Shown: positions 19,355 through 32,007, counted from the stretch's first letter. The stretch: DNA of 32,732 bases from Saccoglossus kowalevskii (GCF_000003605.2 NW_003151758.1:127728-160459); one strand, 5' to 3'. The notes: generated from the letters alone by a model not told the origin. Made by a program: numbers and translations.

Positions 19355-20513
19355 TAAGACTATGTTAGTGTTATCTGTCAGTAACACATGATCATTTCAA
19401 ATATACTCTCTGTTTCTTCTGGGGTCATTGCGAGCTATCCAGTGCCGGTGGTTGTGTATATCACAATTTAACTCAAATTTGTTTTGGTAATACAAAGATT
19501 TGAAAATAATTTAGTGAGGCATTTTTGTTTCAAGGGTTGTTTATGTTTAATAATATATTTTTTTTGGCATACTATATATGTCTTCTTTATTAGCTGTGCT
19601 TATTTTCACTGATTGTAAAAGGCACTAAATTAAAATCCAGACAATTGAATATATTGTGTCCTCCATAAATCATTGAATTTATAACTTAGTAAATGTCAGT
19701 GTAACATAAAATCTACTAAAATTAAACCTACCAGTACTGAATATTTGCCCCTCTGCATTGGGAATGGTATATTTAACCAATTGATATATGTTTTTCCCAT
19801 CATATTCTATCATCATTGCATTGCATTCACTGCTCCAAAACACTATTCGACAGACAAAAACAATTCTTGTACCATTCTCACTCTAAATGAGATCTCGACT
19901 GCCATTTACATCCAAGGCTGATTGGTGAAATACATTAATACATGCTGCAAGCTAGCAGCAAAGCAAATAACTAGAGCTTTCAAGTGAAGTAATGTAGATG
20001 GGTGAAGTGTATTGTTTTTTTTGTTGCATAGACACTTGTTATTTAGAATATATCAAAAGTTTGAAAATAATATTTTTATGATTGGATGACTACTACTGAA
20101 AAAGATTGATATCGAAAAAATTTGATTTAGTGTTTAGCTTGGTAGACTCCTAGAAAATACACTGATTACACAGGCTCATTTTGCCACATCAAACAGTGAT
20201 GTCACATGTAACCAACGAGTACATATGGGAAAAACCATTCATCTGTTTTGCCTGGCAAATATACACACATAATTATGTGTGAAATAGTTGTTATAACATT
20301 ATTAAATTTAGTTCAGCTTTAATTTTAACAGTACCAAAGTTATTGAAAAGATGAAAATAAACGAAAATTGGAACTACTCTACCTGGTACTCCTTTTACCT
20401 ACTTTTGGTGTCTGTACAAAGACCTTACATCATGCCTGTATCTTTGTACTTTCCAAATACCGTGTAAGGGCTTTCCATAGCATCAGCATCAGTATACATG
20501 TATATTCATTTGG
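19355..20513 (+). other. KLHL7 3' UTR and intergenic
   Basis: AT-rich, no coding signal. AATAAA occurs at about 20356, with further copies at about 20880, 21193 and 21630. Which one ends the transcript cannot be decided from sequence. Confidence 0.4.
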
Positions 20514-20671
20514 TATTTTCTACTCAAATTTATTTTTGCTAATTTTCACTGAAGGGCTGGCTGATTCAGTGAAAATATATTCCAATGAATATACCTTTTC
20601 CTATATTTCACATGCAACTAGTCAGAAATCAGTGAAAATAAATTCCAGCTAAAATAAAGTATTTTACAGTA
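20514..20671. repeat. MITE, family 1, copy 3 (left end degraded)
   Basis: The right end is intact (AAAATAAAGTATTTTACAG-TA) and the interior matches copies 1 and 2 (CCTATATTTCACAT, GTGAAAATAAATTCCAGC). The left end has lost the CTGT start. Confidence 0.8.
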
Positions 20672-22106
20672 CATGTAAAAACATTGTAGTATTCCAAGAT
20701 ATGAGATTTACAAATCCCGGCTTTTAAGATATCAACATTTTTTTTTATTGCACGCCTAATCATTATAATAATATGATTTACTTGGTTCATAGATTCGTCT
20801 TTGCCATTTACACATACAAGTACACCACTAATGAAGCAAATACATTGCGTACGCATTTATGACAGCTACCAATGCAATTAAATAAAACTATCCCTAAAAC
20901 TTTCCATCTGATTATCCCAGGCAGTTACTTTTATAAGACTCTGACACAACTGTTATTAAGATTTATTTTCACTCTTTGAAATTTATAATTTATAATTTAG
21001 TAAATGCTCTTAGATGTAATTGAAAATATCTGTATTTATTTTAAAAAGTTTGAAAGATTGTGTGGAAATAATTTTGACAATATGAATTATGTGTATAATA
21101 ATATCTTATCGATGTATTCACATTAGTGATGTACTAGACATTTATTACGATATCAATTGTATAAATATTTGCATAATAGAAAAGTTATCGTGAATAAACT
21201 GTGCACTAATTGCAGTATAATTCAACCAATATCATTTGAGAACATAGGGACTGACGACATGTATTTTCTTTGAAGTAACATCGCTTAGGATTCAAATGTG
21301 ATATTGACATGCAATTAATTTATTTACAGTGCAGCGTCATATATGTAGTTGAATCCAAGAAAAAGATAACTAAGTTTTACGATGGATGAATTTCAAAACA
21401 AAGATATCTATCTACACAACACATTATGAGCAGTAAAACCGAAACTACCTGTTGTAGTTTTTCAACAGAATTGATATTAACTGTTTTACGAAACAGCGTC
21501 TACTTCTTGATGTTTGTTGCAGTTGCCTGTTGCTGTGTTTTCTAATGCCTTTGTTTCTATGACTTTGTGATACCAATCTTCAATGTGCACATATTGAATG
21601 AATATACTGGCTTTACTCATCATTAATTGAATAAAGTCATAATTTTTTAACACAATTTGATATATAATGCTATGTATAATTGCTGATATCTATGCATTCA
21701 TAAAGTTATACATCCTGGCATATTTGGGGGGTATTGTTATCGTTATAACCGTTTCCAAAAATTCTCAACTTGAACTTGCATTCCCCCCAAGGAAAATACT
21801 TCGAGCTACAGAGGTCATGCAAAAAGCAAATGATGGTTTGTACTGGTATGTTTCAATCTTTATAGAGTGAATACGACCTTTGTGCTCCTCGGTCATGCAG
21901 CTGAAGCGCCAAGCTTGTGAGGACGAATAAGCCATACGACCAAGGGCAACATAAGCTGTAGCCAGTCCATAAAGGTTTTATCATATACCTTATATGTGTA
22001 ACTATAATTTTACCTTGGCATGACCTCAAACACACAACATAATTTAGAATGACGTGCTTTGTTTTGATTGATGAAACCCTGCTGGGCAGCGCGTGATATG
22101 AAAAAT
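20672..22106. other. intergenic, no gene seen
   Basis: AT-rich to about 21.7 kb, then slightly GC-richer unique sequence (21.88-22.1 kb) without a protein-like frame. Confidence 0.45.
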
Positions 22107-22159
22107 TATTGCCCTGATGTGAGGGCGCACTTCCCATAGCGTTGCTAGGCAGGGCAATA
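22107..22159. repeat. GC-rich hairpin, 10-base arms
   Basis: TATTGCCCTG (22107-22116) and CAGGGCAATA (22150-22159) are exact inverted repeats around a 33-base GC-rich spacer (GTGAGGGCGCACTTCCC...). It may be a small MITE or the end of a larger repeat that includes 21.88-22.1 kb. Confidence 0.7.
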
Positions 22160-23130
22160 CAAGGTAGATGATAATTTATATAATTGCTACTCAATAAGTA
22201 TTTTTTTGCAACTATATGTGACTCGCTGTCACAAGATTCTCAGTCATATTTTCACCTGATTTCTGAATGTAGAGAAACATACAAGCCATTTACGGTAAAT
22301 CTATCAATAAATATAAATTATGGTAAATTTGATTGTACATTGCATTGCATTTCCTGTAATTCACTGCCCTTTATGCCCCCTGGGATGTAGGGCAGCAACA
22401 CCAGCCTTGTTCAGTCATGCAGTGTACATTCAAAATTTGTGTAAATGTTAGTATTTTACAAATGTATATGTAACATGGGACCCACATCGGACACAATTAT
22501 GTGCTTCTTCAAATATCGCAGGTCAGTCTCTTTTGATTTAATGATGCTTCTTTCCATGTTTCTTTGGTGCAGTCACAGAGAATGACATTTCCCCTCTATT
22601 GCAACGTGTGAAGAAATTAAATTGACATTGTAATTAACAACGCCAGGATTAGTCCACTCTGAAACATAACTCAATACATGTATATTCACCATGTATCACA
22701 CAGTGTGACAAGATCATATCTCGTTTAACAGAGCATTGTATGTACAGCGTTGGTGTCGGAATTGACTTTCTTATATTCCACTGCCGAATATTAATCCCAC
22801 CAACTACTAGTATAACCCTTTCCTGAATAAAAACAAAGGAAACACTGAAATTGCCTCTTGAGGGCAGTATATAATATAGGTTTGGTTTTGAAAAAAAAAA
22901 CTAAAATGATGGCATCCAGAAACGTTAATAGTTTTATAATTGCAGAACTATTTCCAAATACTCTAAATCGTATAACCTTTGATAACCAAGGAAATCAAGT
23001 GTGTATTAGAGAAATTATTTCTTTCTTTTTTTCACAATGATATATATAATTTGTTTCAATTCAAAAACTAAATACTTGCTCCTATTATGTTCGTTATTGG
23101 CCCAGTGTTATTGAATAACTGATCATCGAG
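22160..23130. other. intergenic upstream of ACSS2, no gene seen
   Basis: Only short frames. GCCTCTTGAGGGCAGTA at 22853-22869 is a CTCF-like match. Otherwise AT-rich. Confidence 0.4.
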
Positions 23131-23539
23131 ACATCCAACTGTGTGGCCCATGCCCGGGGCCCATGGTATTCAGTTAGAAACAAGTACACATATAATGTAT
23201 GTCGTAGCCAGGGTCGCCTCATCAAGGCCATCCAATCACAAGACTACTTTCCTGCACGGAGGGACACGCCCATCGTCTTCATTCATAAACGACCCCGTAA
23301 ACAGCGCCAGCTTGTGGTCATGTGTTAAAATATAAATCATTGAAGAATAATATCAATATATTTTTACTGATATGCTAATCTTTATTTGAAATTGTGTGTA
23401 ACAGGTTGGCTGATATTAATTTTAATTATTCTGTTCAAATATCCAGATTATTGAAAATATTTTAGATCAGCGTGATTTCTCCAGAGGGAGTAAACGGCTG
23501 TTCCTACACCCTTTCTGCTTTCTGCATTCTGCTTCCAAA
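23131..23539 (+). promoter_or_regulatory. candidate ACSS2 promoter and 5' UTR
   Basis: A GC-rich block at 23140-23325 in AT-rich surroundings has a CCAAT box (TCCAATCAC, 23231-23239), a repeated GGCCCATG (about 23142 and 23158) and an AGCGCCAGCTTGTGG site (23303-23317) similar to the one before KLHL7. A pyrimidine-rich 5' UTR-like stretch (CCCTTTCTGCTTTCTGC) leads to the ATG at 23540. No TATA box is evident. The transcription start is not determined. Confidence 0.4.
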
Positions 23540-23862
23540 ATGGCCGATCACCAAGCCGAGTTGCATGCTCTCTACAAGCCAAATGCGGATTTCCAGAAAA
23601 ATGCGCACATATCTTCTATGGAGAAATACAAAGAGATGTATAAGCAATCTATGGACAACCCGGACGAGTTTTGGGGGAAGATTGCAAAAGATTTCTATTG
23701 GAAAACGCCACCGACCGGCAAGATACTGGAATACAATTTCGATGTCAGCAAAGGAAAAATTGACGTTAAATGGATGAAGGGAGCTGTCACAAACATTTGT
23801 TATAATGTTTTAGATCGTAATGTGAATGAAAAAGGTCTCGGAGATCAGGTAGCTTTCTTCTG
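23540..23862 (+). CDS. ACSS2: acetyl-CoA synthetase, cytosolic type, exon 1
   Basis: First of three exons in view (173 residues; the family has about 650-700, so the gene continues past the window). This exon carries the N-terminal ACAS_N region (KYKEMYKQSMDNPDEFWGKI, FYWKTPP, YNFDVSKGKIDVKWMKGA, TNICYNVLDRNVNEKGLG). The enzyme makes acetyl-CoA from acetate, CoA and ATP through acetyl-AMP, in the cytosol and nucleus. The short polar N-terminus (MADHQAELHALY) has no mitochondrial presequence, which favours ACSS2 over ACSS1. The start CCAAAATGG is a good initiation context. The donor TTCTG|GTAAGT leaves TG of a Trp codon. Confidence 0.95.
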
Positions 23863-24643
23863 GTAAGTACCGTCACCGAGTTGTGTGTGCCCTTGTTGCC
23901 GCATATCCGATCATATCTGATACCCGCCACGTGTAAACAAAGAATTTACGGGTCATGAAATGTATGTCGCTTGTCAAACCATTAGTATTTACTACACCGA
24001 CGGTTTCACACTATACGATGAGCGGGAACGCCTCTGGATTCAATGGAACGGCAAATAATAGGAAATCCATTGTACCAGTGACCGACGCTTCTCTGTTTCT
24101 TCACCTCCAGTCACTTCCTGGTTCGGTTCTGCTACATTGACATTGTCGTTGTTGTTTGTTGTCAAACAGATCATCACCTGTAATTATTGCTGTGTGTCAA
24201 CTCTCAGTTCGTGTTAAAAACATGTTTACTACTTCGAAAAATAACATAATATATAATTAATAAATTCAGTGATTGGTCATCATACCATAAAAATTAAAAA
24301 CAAACATACCGTAAAAATATGTATTTATAGGTAAACATTAAATAGAACAAGTTGAAATCATTGATGACAATAACACTGACTCCTTAACAAAATTGTAAGT
24401 TTTCATAAAAAAGTAAATCCAGCTAATAGGCAGGTTTGAAGTAAGAGGGTCAATCAGGGGTATGGATGGCTTGGAAAAGCATGACATTCACAAGTGCAAT
24501 TTTTTTGTCTGAACATTCTTATGTTATACAAATGTATGTACCAACATGATTTCTCTGTAACACCTTGCATGCATCCTTTTTTCTGTCTGTTTCTAGCTAG
24601 CTAGCTTGCAATTTTTCTTAACAAATATAAACAAATAACAAAT

Positions 24644-24803
24644 TACTGGAAAATGCGCTAAATTAAAACCTAGTGAATATGTAAAATTTAGCATAGAACA
24701 CATTATCTAAATGATAAAACTGTGAATTTAAAACCCACTGAATATGCCTGAAATAGTAAATCAGCAAAATTTAAACCCAGTGAAAATTAGTCATTTTATA
24801 GTA
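24644..24803. repeat. MITE-like element with three internal repeat units
   Basis: TACTGGAAAATG at the left and CATTTTATAGTA at the right are an imperfect inverted pair between TA dinucleotides, similar to family-1 ends. Inside, a unit close to AATTTAAACCCAGTGAATAT occurs three times (about 24660, 24726 and 24770) with small changes. Confidence 0.5.
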
Positions 24804-27800
24804 TTTGGATTTGACAACTTAGGCTTAGGCTACTGTTAATTTTGAGTCATGTTATTGTTTTAGTGGTCACCAACCCCAACCTGTTGATTTCTTTCTCATG
24901 ATTGAGTTTAATGTTACATTGTGAATATATTTTATTAATGATCTAGCCTACAATAATTGCAATTTTGGTTTTTGTGTGCTTCTATTAGAGTTGTGCTTGT
25001 AATAGAGTAAATATGGTGTAATAATTAATTCAACTGATTAAGAAACAAATACATGGAAACAGTTTTGTTTCGATGAGAGCACTGTTTAAAATTACTGCCC
25101 ATTCGTATGCCTGAGGCGGGTGACTTTTCAGTCAGACTGGTAAAAAATTTACATATCAAGTAGTCTTGAAAATAAATTCTGATTCAATAACAATGTTAAA
25201 AATGCAATTATACTAAATAATAATATTGGATAAAGTTGATCGCTATCCTTCTTTGATGGCTGATACAAAGATCATAAAATTTAAAATGGGAAATTTAAAT
25301 TTGTTTTTCGACAACATGTTGAGAATGAGAATGGAAGTATTTTGAAAATAATCTTGAATGCAGGGCTAGTTGAATTTGAAAGTTACCTGCCTGGTTGTCT
25401 TGTACACTGATGAGAAACTTGAACTATGAATACATTAGTGTTTTCAAGAGATAATTTCTTGATACTGGTGACATGCAATACTTTGCTGTGGTTGGATTTA
25501 ATGAATACTACACAGTTTGAGTTTCTAATGTTTGAAACTGATTTAATGTTGTTAAGAGTCGTTAATCTCATAACAAATCTTGAATTACTCATCTATAGTG
25601 AACCTCAGGAAATTTTCATTGCTACAAAATTTCTCTCTGACATTCAGTTATCAGTTGGCCTGGAGGATTTGTCACATCGTGATGTTGAGAGGAGAAATAC
25701 ACATCCCATGTCATTGTCAAATGATTGTCTTTTTTCTCAAGGTGTTAATCAGTGTGACAGTACTAATGTCATCAGCATGTAACAGTCATTGACTGAATCA
25801 GCTCTCAAATAAAACACTTAGAACATTACCCATTCGTACTATGAGCCCCAATCACATGATACTAGTATGTAAATTTGATTTATTTTTTTTATGCATGACT
25901 TTAGTAATTGGATTTTATAAAGACACGCTGTGGTTTTATAGCATCAATCACATCAATGGGTCTCATGCATGAACCAAAAATATTCAATTTTATAAAGGTG
26001 TTGTTTTCATATAACATTTTCAATGTTACAGTGTTGTCTTGTTAATTATTTGATGATGAATTTTTGGAGGCATATATTTTATATATATTTTACAATAATT
26101 TTGGTTTCTTCACCTTTTTTTTTTAAATATCAGAATGCCTATATAGAAGTCTACTTCTAATTTTTTAGAAAGTTGGTCATAAATTGAATGATAATGTTCA
26201 TTACAGTAAATAATATTTTGTTGCGTTTTACAGTACCATGTTTTCAGAAAATTTGAAAAATATTATAGTTTTTTAAACTCAAATTTTTGAAATTGTTAGA
26301 GGACAAAATAGCTGCCATTCACTAAAATATAAGCATAATTTTCCTGAAAAATAAGCTGGTAATTCCCAAGCTTTTTTTTCAGATCAGCATCCTCTTGTTG
26401 GCTGGCAGTATAATTTATTACAAAATAGTATGAGTAGGCTTGTATTTTAACCTTTTCACCGCCAGATCGCTTCTTTCATTACAAATTCACAAAATGGTCC
26501 TGTTTATAGTCTGCATTTTCCTTGACACATTTTTCGAGTTAAAACTGAAAATTGACTCAAATCTCAGTTTTATTTCCAGAAATATTGAAGAATATAAGAA
26601 AAAAAGTGCAGAAAAAATTTGGGTGAGAAAGTCTGGTGATGAAAAAGTTAGGACATATATCTTAACCTTGCTTTCCTTTTGCCTAGAGTAATTGAAAAAC
26701 ACGGAAAATTCAGTTAATTCAATTTAGTCACTTACCAGTTGTTATGTTACGATTGCTATGATAACAATCTAATTTGTATTCACTTGTCAGTTAATGTAAT
26801 TCCTTAGAGTTTTCTTGGATTGAAATTACAATGTACCCAGTTTAAGGCAGTGAGGACTTTAGGAGAAGAGGAGGGGGCTCGGAAACGAATATGCTATAGT
26901 CCAGATAAGTCTAGGAAAAATTCAGCAACTTCATCTATAGCAAAGAAACTCTTTAATTGTGCACAAAACTACAAATTACGGAAAAATGTGTTTTAGACTA
27001 ATTGCAGCTCACTGATTTCAGACAGGGATTTTTTTAAACAAGGGAACAGGGGTGCAGTGCCATCACCCATACCCTGGGGAGCAGATCCTCTGGCAACCAT
27101 AAAATTCTGATTGACCAGGGATCACATGTGACCACTGTCTTCAACTGTGACCTGTCTGATAGTAATTTTGGCCCCAAGGAGGCCATAGAATGCTCCATTT
27201 TAACTTAGAATTATTAAAAACTTCACACCCTGGTAAGGAGAACCCTATCTCCCCCACTTGGTGGCGCCGCTAAAAAACCCTGTTCAGTGTTTTATAGTCT
27301 ATACCTACCGGTAAATGCATTTCTGATGTATAATGGTACACCTACATGTAGGTCTGTGCCCCTCCTCTAAATATTTTTTTCTTTACCTTGCTCTCAAACA
27401 CATAATTATGTTTTTCTAGAATTTATTATTCCTTTCAGAATATACATCATGTTATATAGTCTGTTTGATATTCTGTGACTGTTTTATTAGTTGCAAAATC
27501 CCCCCCCCCCTCCCTCCACTGGAATGTTTTTTTTTTCAACCAATCCCAGATTCCGCTTCAGTTAAATTTATTTTGTGACTGTACTCAACTTTAGGAGGTT
27601 TGCGCCTATTTCGTGATTGGTAGACCTGATTTAAAATCCTAATAAAGATTGAATACAAAAAATGGGTTGACCCAAAATTCAAAAAGGGTGTACAACTATA
27701 GTAGAAATAATTTGTACACGTACAATGTACATGCCATTAATGTACATGCAATATTGTCCATAAATCATACAAACTGTTATATTTAATTAATGCGTATGAT

Positions 27801-28579
27801 TTTCGTTAAATTATAAATTGCTTTGAAATTACTATGTACATATTACTTGTCTGTGAAACAGTATCTGGGTAAATTGGATTTCCCAGAAACCAAATTTACA
27901 TGAGCTCAGACTTTGTGTGCTTTCAGTCGCAATATATCACTGCGTATTGTACTGTATGAAAAAAATATTTTTCTGTAAATCTGTGTGATTGAAAAAATGT
28001 TTGATTTGGTTGAGTTTAACAAGCTATGATTATTAATAAGTTTTACATTCAGATATGTCACATATGATATCTATATAAAAAAAAAAAATTGTAATAACTG
28101 TGTTGATGTTGGTAATTGATTGAGGCAATTTGTAAACTAAAGAATTATATTGTGTGGCCTCTAAGATAAGCTTTTTATCTGGCTAATTTGAAAGACGTAT
28201 TAACTCCTTTCTTGTCAGACAAATGCCAGTATTCCAAGTTAATTTAACTACAGCCATTTCTTTTTGTCCTATAGGGAGTTGTGTTTACTTCAGAATCTGC
28301 CACTTACTTTCATTGCTATTCCTTTTATATGAGTTCACTATAAACTCACCAAGGCTGTTATTGAGTCCGAATCTCCCAATTTCTGTGGTTTCTGATAAAA
28401 TGAGCCTGAAAATCATGCAGGAACAAAATTTTCTCAATGATGGGCTATGAGTGGCATTGTCCAATCATTGTAGAAATTGCTTAACAATGGTAAAACGTTT
28501 TTAAGGATTCTTATCAATAGCCCAAAATAACTTTTCCTTACTGTTGTGAAATATTTTCCTCAGTAATAGACCATTTTCT

Positions 28580-28950
28580 GTACACTGCGAGAATCACGCG
28601 TTATGCGTGAATTCGAACGTAAAAACAGGACAAACAAAGGTCATAGCGTCGTAGTGACGTCAAACATCGCGTGGGATTCGACAAACGCGAAAGTATTTTG
28701 GGGACATTTCCTTGCTTAATAATGTGCTGTCCACATTTGATGATAGACAATTTCGATTAAGTAAGGGTATTCGAAAGCAATATTCCTCTGTCGAAGATCG
28801 GCCGGTCGGTGTGAGCTACGAAATAAGGAAATTTGAGTTCGAAATCAAATCGTTCGATTTTTGCGGCAGACGTTCGACGCGCGTCTTTCATGCATCTCGC
28901 GAGATCTCGCAATTGTACGGAAAATCCTCTATTCACGTAGACCGTATATA
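28580..28950. promoter_or_regulatory. CpG-rich block with CRE and TCTCGCGAGA elements in ACSS2 intron 1
   Basis: CpG density jumps here against an AT-rich intron. It holds a perfect CRE, TGACGTCA (28655-28662), the palindromic TCTCGCGAGA element (28895-28904) known from vertebrate CpG promoters, an inverted repeat TCACGC-GTTAT-GCGTGA (about 28595-28611), seven TTCGA words, and TATATATAATTAA at about 28945. An 81-residue frame (28712-28957) spans it, but its arginine-rich composition looks like a by-product of CpG. An alternative promoter, an enhancer or a piece of a CpG-rich transposon are all possible. Confidence 0.45.
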
Positions 28951-29929
28951 TAATTAATGAAAAGCAAAGAAAAAATTAATATTCTGCCAATTTCAAGACA
29001 AAATTATTTTCCGATGACCACAATATTTTTATGTCTAAACATCTGAAACACATGCAAAGAATACAACCTGCTGTATATACCACATACTTTACCTCATCTG
29101 CTGTGTTTAATACTGATTAAAACGATCTGTCGTTGTGGTCTTTCCGAGACTTAATAGCTTCGCTGTCTGTGACTTAAGTGGCTGACTAATCAATTGGACT
29201 GATAAAATTCAACCATCCATTTTATGTAAGCCATATCAATTCGCTTGAAATGACGTTCGTTAACCCCGTTTAACTCTTGGCGCCTCAAAGTGTCGCACAG
29301 AAAGCCTGTTTGGTATTCGCAACATGTAGAGATTCAGACTTCAATGTGAGTGATTAGTACAGCTCTCAAATAAAGCACTGCTGAGACATAATGCTGTTTC
29401 ATTTGTATGTGTAATATAGATAGTCCGGGTGTAACTTAACTTCCAAGTTGGCTTTGCCCATTCATGAAAACTTCAATGATTTTAACTTTTTTTTGTAGGA
29501 ATTACCAAATTTAATGTTACAAATATGAGACAGATATCTAAATTATGCAGAGTAATTTGCCCAAATATGTCTCATATTAGTAATATACTACATGTGCAAA
29601 AAATAAGTTGAAATTATTGATTTATAACATTTATACTGTGATGTTAAAATAACTTTTCTGTGGGTGGTGACACTCTTCTAAACGTTGTTTTCATTTGTAT
29701 ATTTCATGGTTTAAAATTGGTGGAGAAATTGTCATATTGTGTTTTGTGGAATGTAAATTAATTCTCCATTGGTGACTGGTAACAGGTTTGGTTAAAGAAC
29801 GGCAAGCTGCTTAAAAAACAAAAATATGTCATCGTACCAAATTTTCAATATATTTGCTGATTTACTGTATTGTACTTATTTATTTTTAGAAAGAGCAAAT
29901 ACAATGTATATCATCAAATGTGTTCATAT

Positions 29930-30026
29930 TTTGGATAATTAAGATGTGACTTATTTTGACCATAGATACATGTACTGGTTTTATTTGCATTATAGTGCAT
30001 GAGCTACTAATGGAGCAAATACGGTA
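29930..30026. repeat. MITE family 2, right half
   Basis: It shares ACTTATTTTGACCATAGA, GCTACTAATGGAGC and AAATACGGTA with the right half of 30957-31119. The left terminal repeat is not recognisable. Confidence 0.65.
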
Positions 30027-30315
30027 TCACTAAAGTGATCATCAAAAGCTCAAACTAATTAATATTCTTTTTTTGTTGCTAAGAGACAGAATTTCTGTGG
30101 GCTCTGTGTTAGCTGCTGTGGAACACCAGTTGAAGAGCCAGTGAAACTCAACAAATAGCCCAATTCACTTTTTTTTTTTTTAGAGTTTTAGACCGTTGTT
30201 TTCACCGCTTGTTGCCAGGCAGTTTAAAATGCTCAGATATTCGCTCCCGGCGAGAATAACATCGTTCCACACCATATTTTCATTTTATCTAATTTTATTT
30301 TTCATTTAATTTCAG

Positions 30316-30407
30316 GGAAGGCAATGATCCTGACGATAGTTCCAAAATAACCTACAGTGAATTACTCAAGTCTGTCTGTAAATTCGCTAACGTGTTAAAA
30401 AGTCAAG
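30316..30407 (+). CDS. ACSS2: acetyl-CoA synthetase, exon 2
   Basis: 92 bases. Joining restores W-E-G-N-D-P-D-D and then KITYSELLKSVCKFANVLKS, the first part of the AMP-binding (adenylate-forming) domain; the human protein has WEGNEPGD...ITYHQLL here. Acceptor TTTCAG|GGAAGG, donor CAAG|GTAACA, ending in phase 1 within a Gly codon. Confidence 0.95.
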
Positions 30408-32007
30408 GTAACATATATATTCATTATTATCTGCATTTTAATATGAATTGTACTGAAATGTTATCCTCTTTTTACTTTGATTACTATTCACACCATAGTG
30501 TTTGTTTTTCCTGGAATTTGTGTGAGCAATTTGATAATAAGTTTCTACCACCATCATATTATGTAACTATTTTCATGAACCATAGTAATTTAGAATAGAG
30601 TTGAATCCATATGCATCTTGGACTTCAGAATGATCACAAACATTTTTATATGCTAAAAATCATTGACATTTGAACACTTAGTTGGTATTTCCTACAAGCC
30701 ATGCAGATTCATAAGGCACCACAAATTTAGAAATAATCTCAGAGTTCCTCTCTTAACGTACAAATCAATGAATTATGTTTGATTGAATTGTATTGTGATT
30801 ATAAAAATGCGATTGTTTTCACACCATGTAGGGTTCAATATGGATTCAATATAACATATAAATAATACACAAAACTGAAACGTGGTCTGTGCAAACATCC
30901 ACCATCTTTTAAAATTAAAATAATATTGATTTGTTTAACATTATGCTGAAACTCAATACCATAATTTCTCTATTAGAAGTGCATCTCCAATATAAGCACC
31001 TATATACCAAGAATTGCATTGGTTGTGTGGTCAATTATTAAAATATCACTTACTTTGACCATAGAAACATCTCTGTAATTCATGTTAGCAGATGTGCTAC
31101 TAATAGAGAAAATACGGTAATATTCAAATAGCATTGCATCCCATTCATTCATTATTCAAGGATATCTCACTGTTTACATAAAATAGATGTATATGACTGT
31201 ACTTTATGGCATTATTTGATAAACTTGATTGAATTGAGCCTCTCAACTATTTCAAATATTGTTAGTTTTGATTAGTCCTTAGACCCTGTCACAATCTCAA
31301 TTATGAATACATACATCATTAGATGATGAGCATTATATTGGTAATATTGAGACACTGCTTCTCACAGATGTATTTAAATGTATTTAAATAGATTATATCA
31401 AAATAAATTTCAGGGTATATTTTTAATGCATTTAATGTCTGGCCAGGTGTATCACTTTTTTTTTTCATCTGGGCAGTCATGTTTGATGTTATCTTATAGT
31501 TGGAAGGTACTCAAATCATGCATTAAAGATTAAGTTTAAGATTACATTGTATTCATTTGATCCATTTCATGCACTAAGAATTTCTTTCTAACGCTATAGA
31601 TAAATAATTTGCACTTTTTAGATAATAAACTTGCCTATTTAGTATTATTATTAAATGCTGCAAGGAAAACACAACTGAGCGTTATAGCAGAGGACAAATT
31701 TTATGACAGAGATTTTGAAAACAAGAATTCAGAAACCATCTTGAAACTTAGCCCACTGTACAATAAACTGATTTCAATCTGTCTATACATCAGGAACAAC
31801 CTTCATGCACTTTGTGCTACTGAAGAGTGAGAGACTGTGGTAATTATAGTTAACATAAAGTCTCTATTTCAGTTGTCGCTTTAATTCAAGACTCAGGGAA
31901 CAGACTTAATTTGGTTCTACAACAAGCATCACAATATGTTGAAAAAAAGTACATTCAATCAAAAAAGAATACTCAGAATTGTTTGTTAATTTATTTTTTC
32001 ATCTCAG
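30408..32007 (+). other. ACSS2 intron 2 (1600 bases)
   Basis: It contains a complete family-2 MITE (30957-31119). The 73-residue frame at 31609-31830 has no recognisable features and is not an expected ACSS2 exon, since exons 2 and 3 join without a missing segment. Confidence 0.9.
30957..31119. repeat. MITE family 2 (TACCGTATTTTCTCTATTAG ends)
   Basis: The left end TACCATAATTTCTCTATTAG and the reverse-complemented right end TACCGTATTTTCTCTATTAG form 30-base arms with a few mismatches and extend to (G/T)AGCACATCT. The ends are TA, fitting a TA target site. It is non-coding. Confidence 0.82.

Larger units (their letters stand above)
23863..30315 (+). other. ACSS2 intron 1 (6453 bases)
   Basis: GTAAGT donor, TTTAATTTCAG acceptor, phase 2. 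It is mostly AT-rich. It contains a MITE-like repeat (24644-24803), a poly-C run at about 27500-27510, a CTCF-like match (27253-27270), a CpG-rich block (28580-28950) and a half copy of MITE family 2 (29930-30026). The open frames at 25.4-25.8 kb and elsewhere resemble no protein. Confidence 0.92.

Noticed and set aside
23472-23777. 101-residue frame overlapping ACSS2 exon 1
   Set aside because: Different frame from the clear acetyl-CoA synthetase protein; no similarity to anything known.
25426-25782. 118-residue frame in ACSS2 intron 1
   Set aside because: Leu/Ile/Asn/Thr-rich composition as expected from AT-rich non-coding DNA, no motif, no convincing initiation or splice context.
28712-28957. 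81-residue frame as a gene
   Set aside because: It coincides with the CpG-rich block; an open frame there is likely by chance and no domain is seen. The DNA motifs are the better explanation.
31609-31830. 73-residue frame as an additional ACSS2 exon
   Set aside because: Exons 2 and 3 join seamlessly and match the known protein, so no exon is expected between them.
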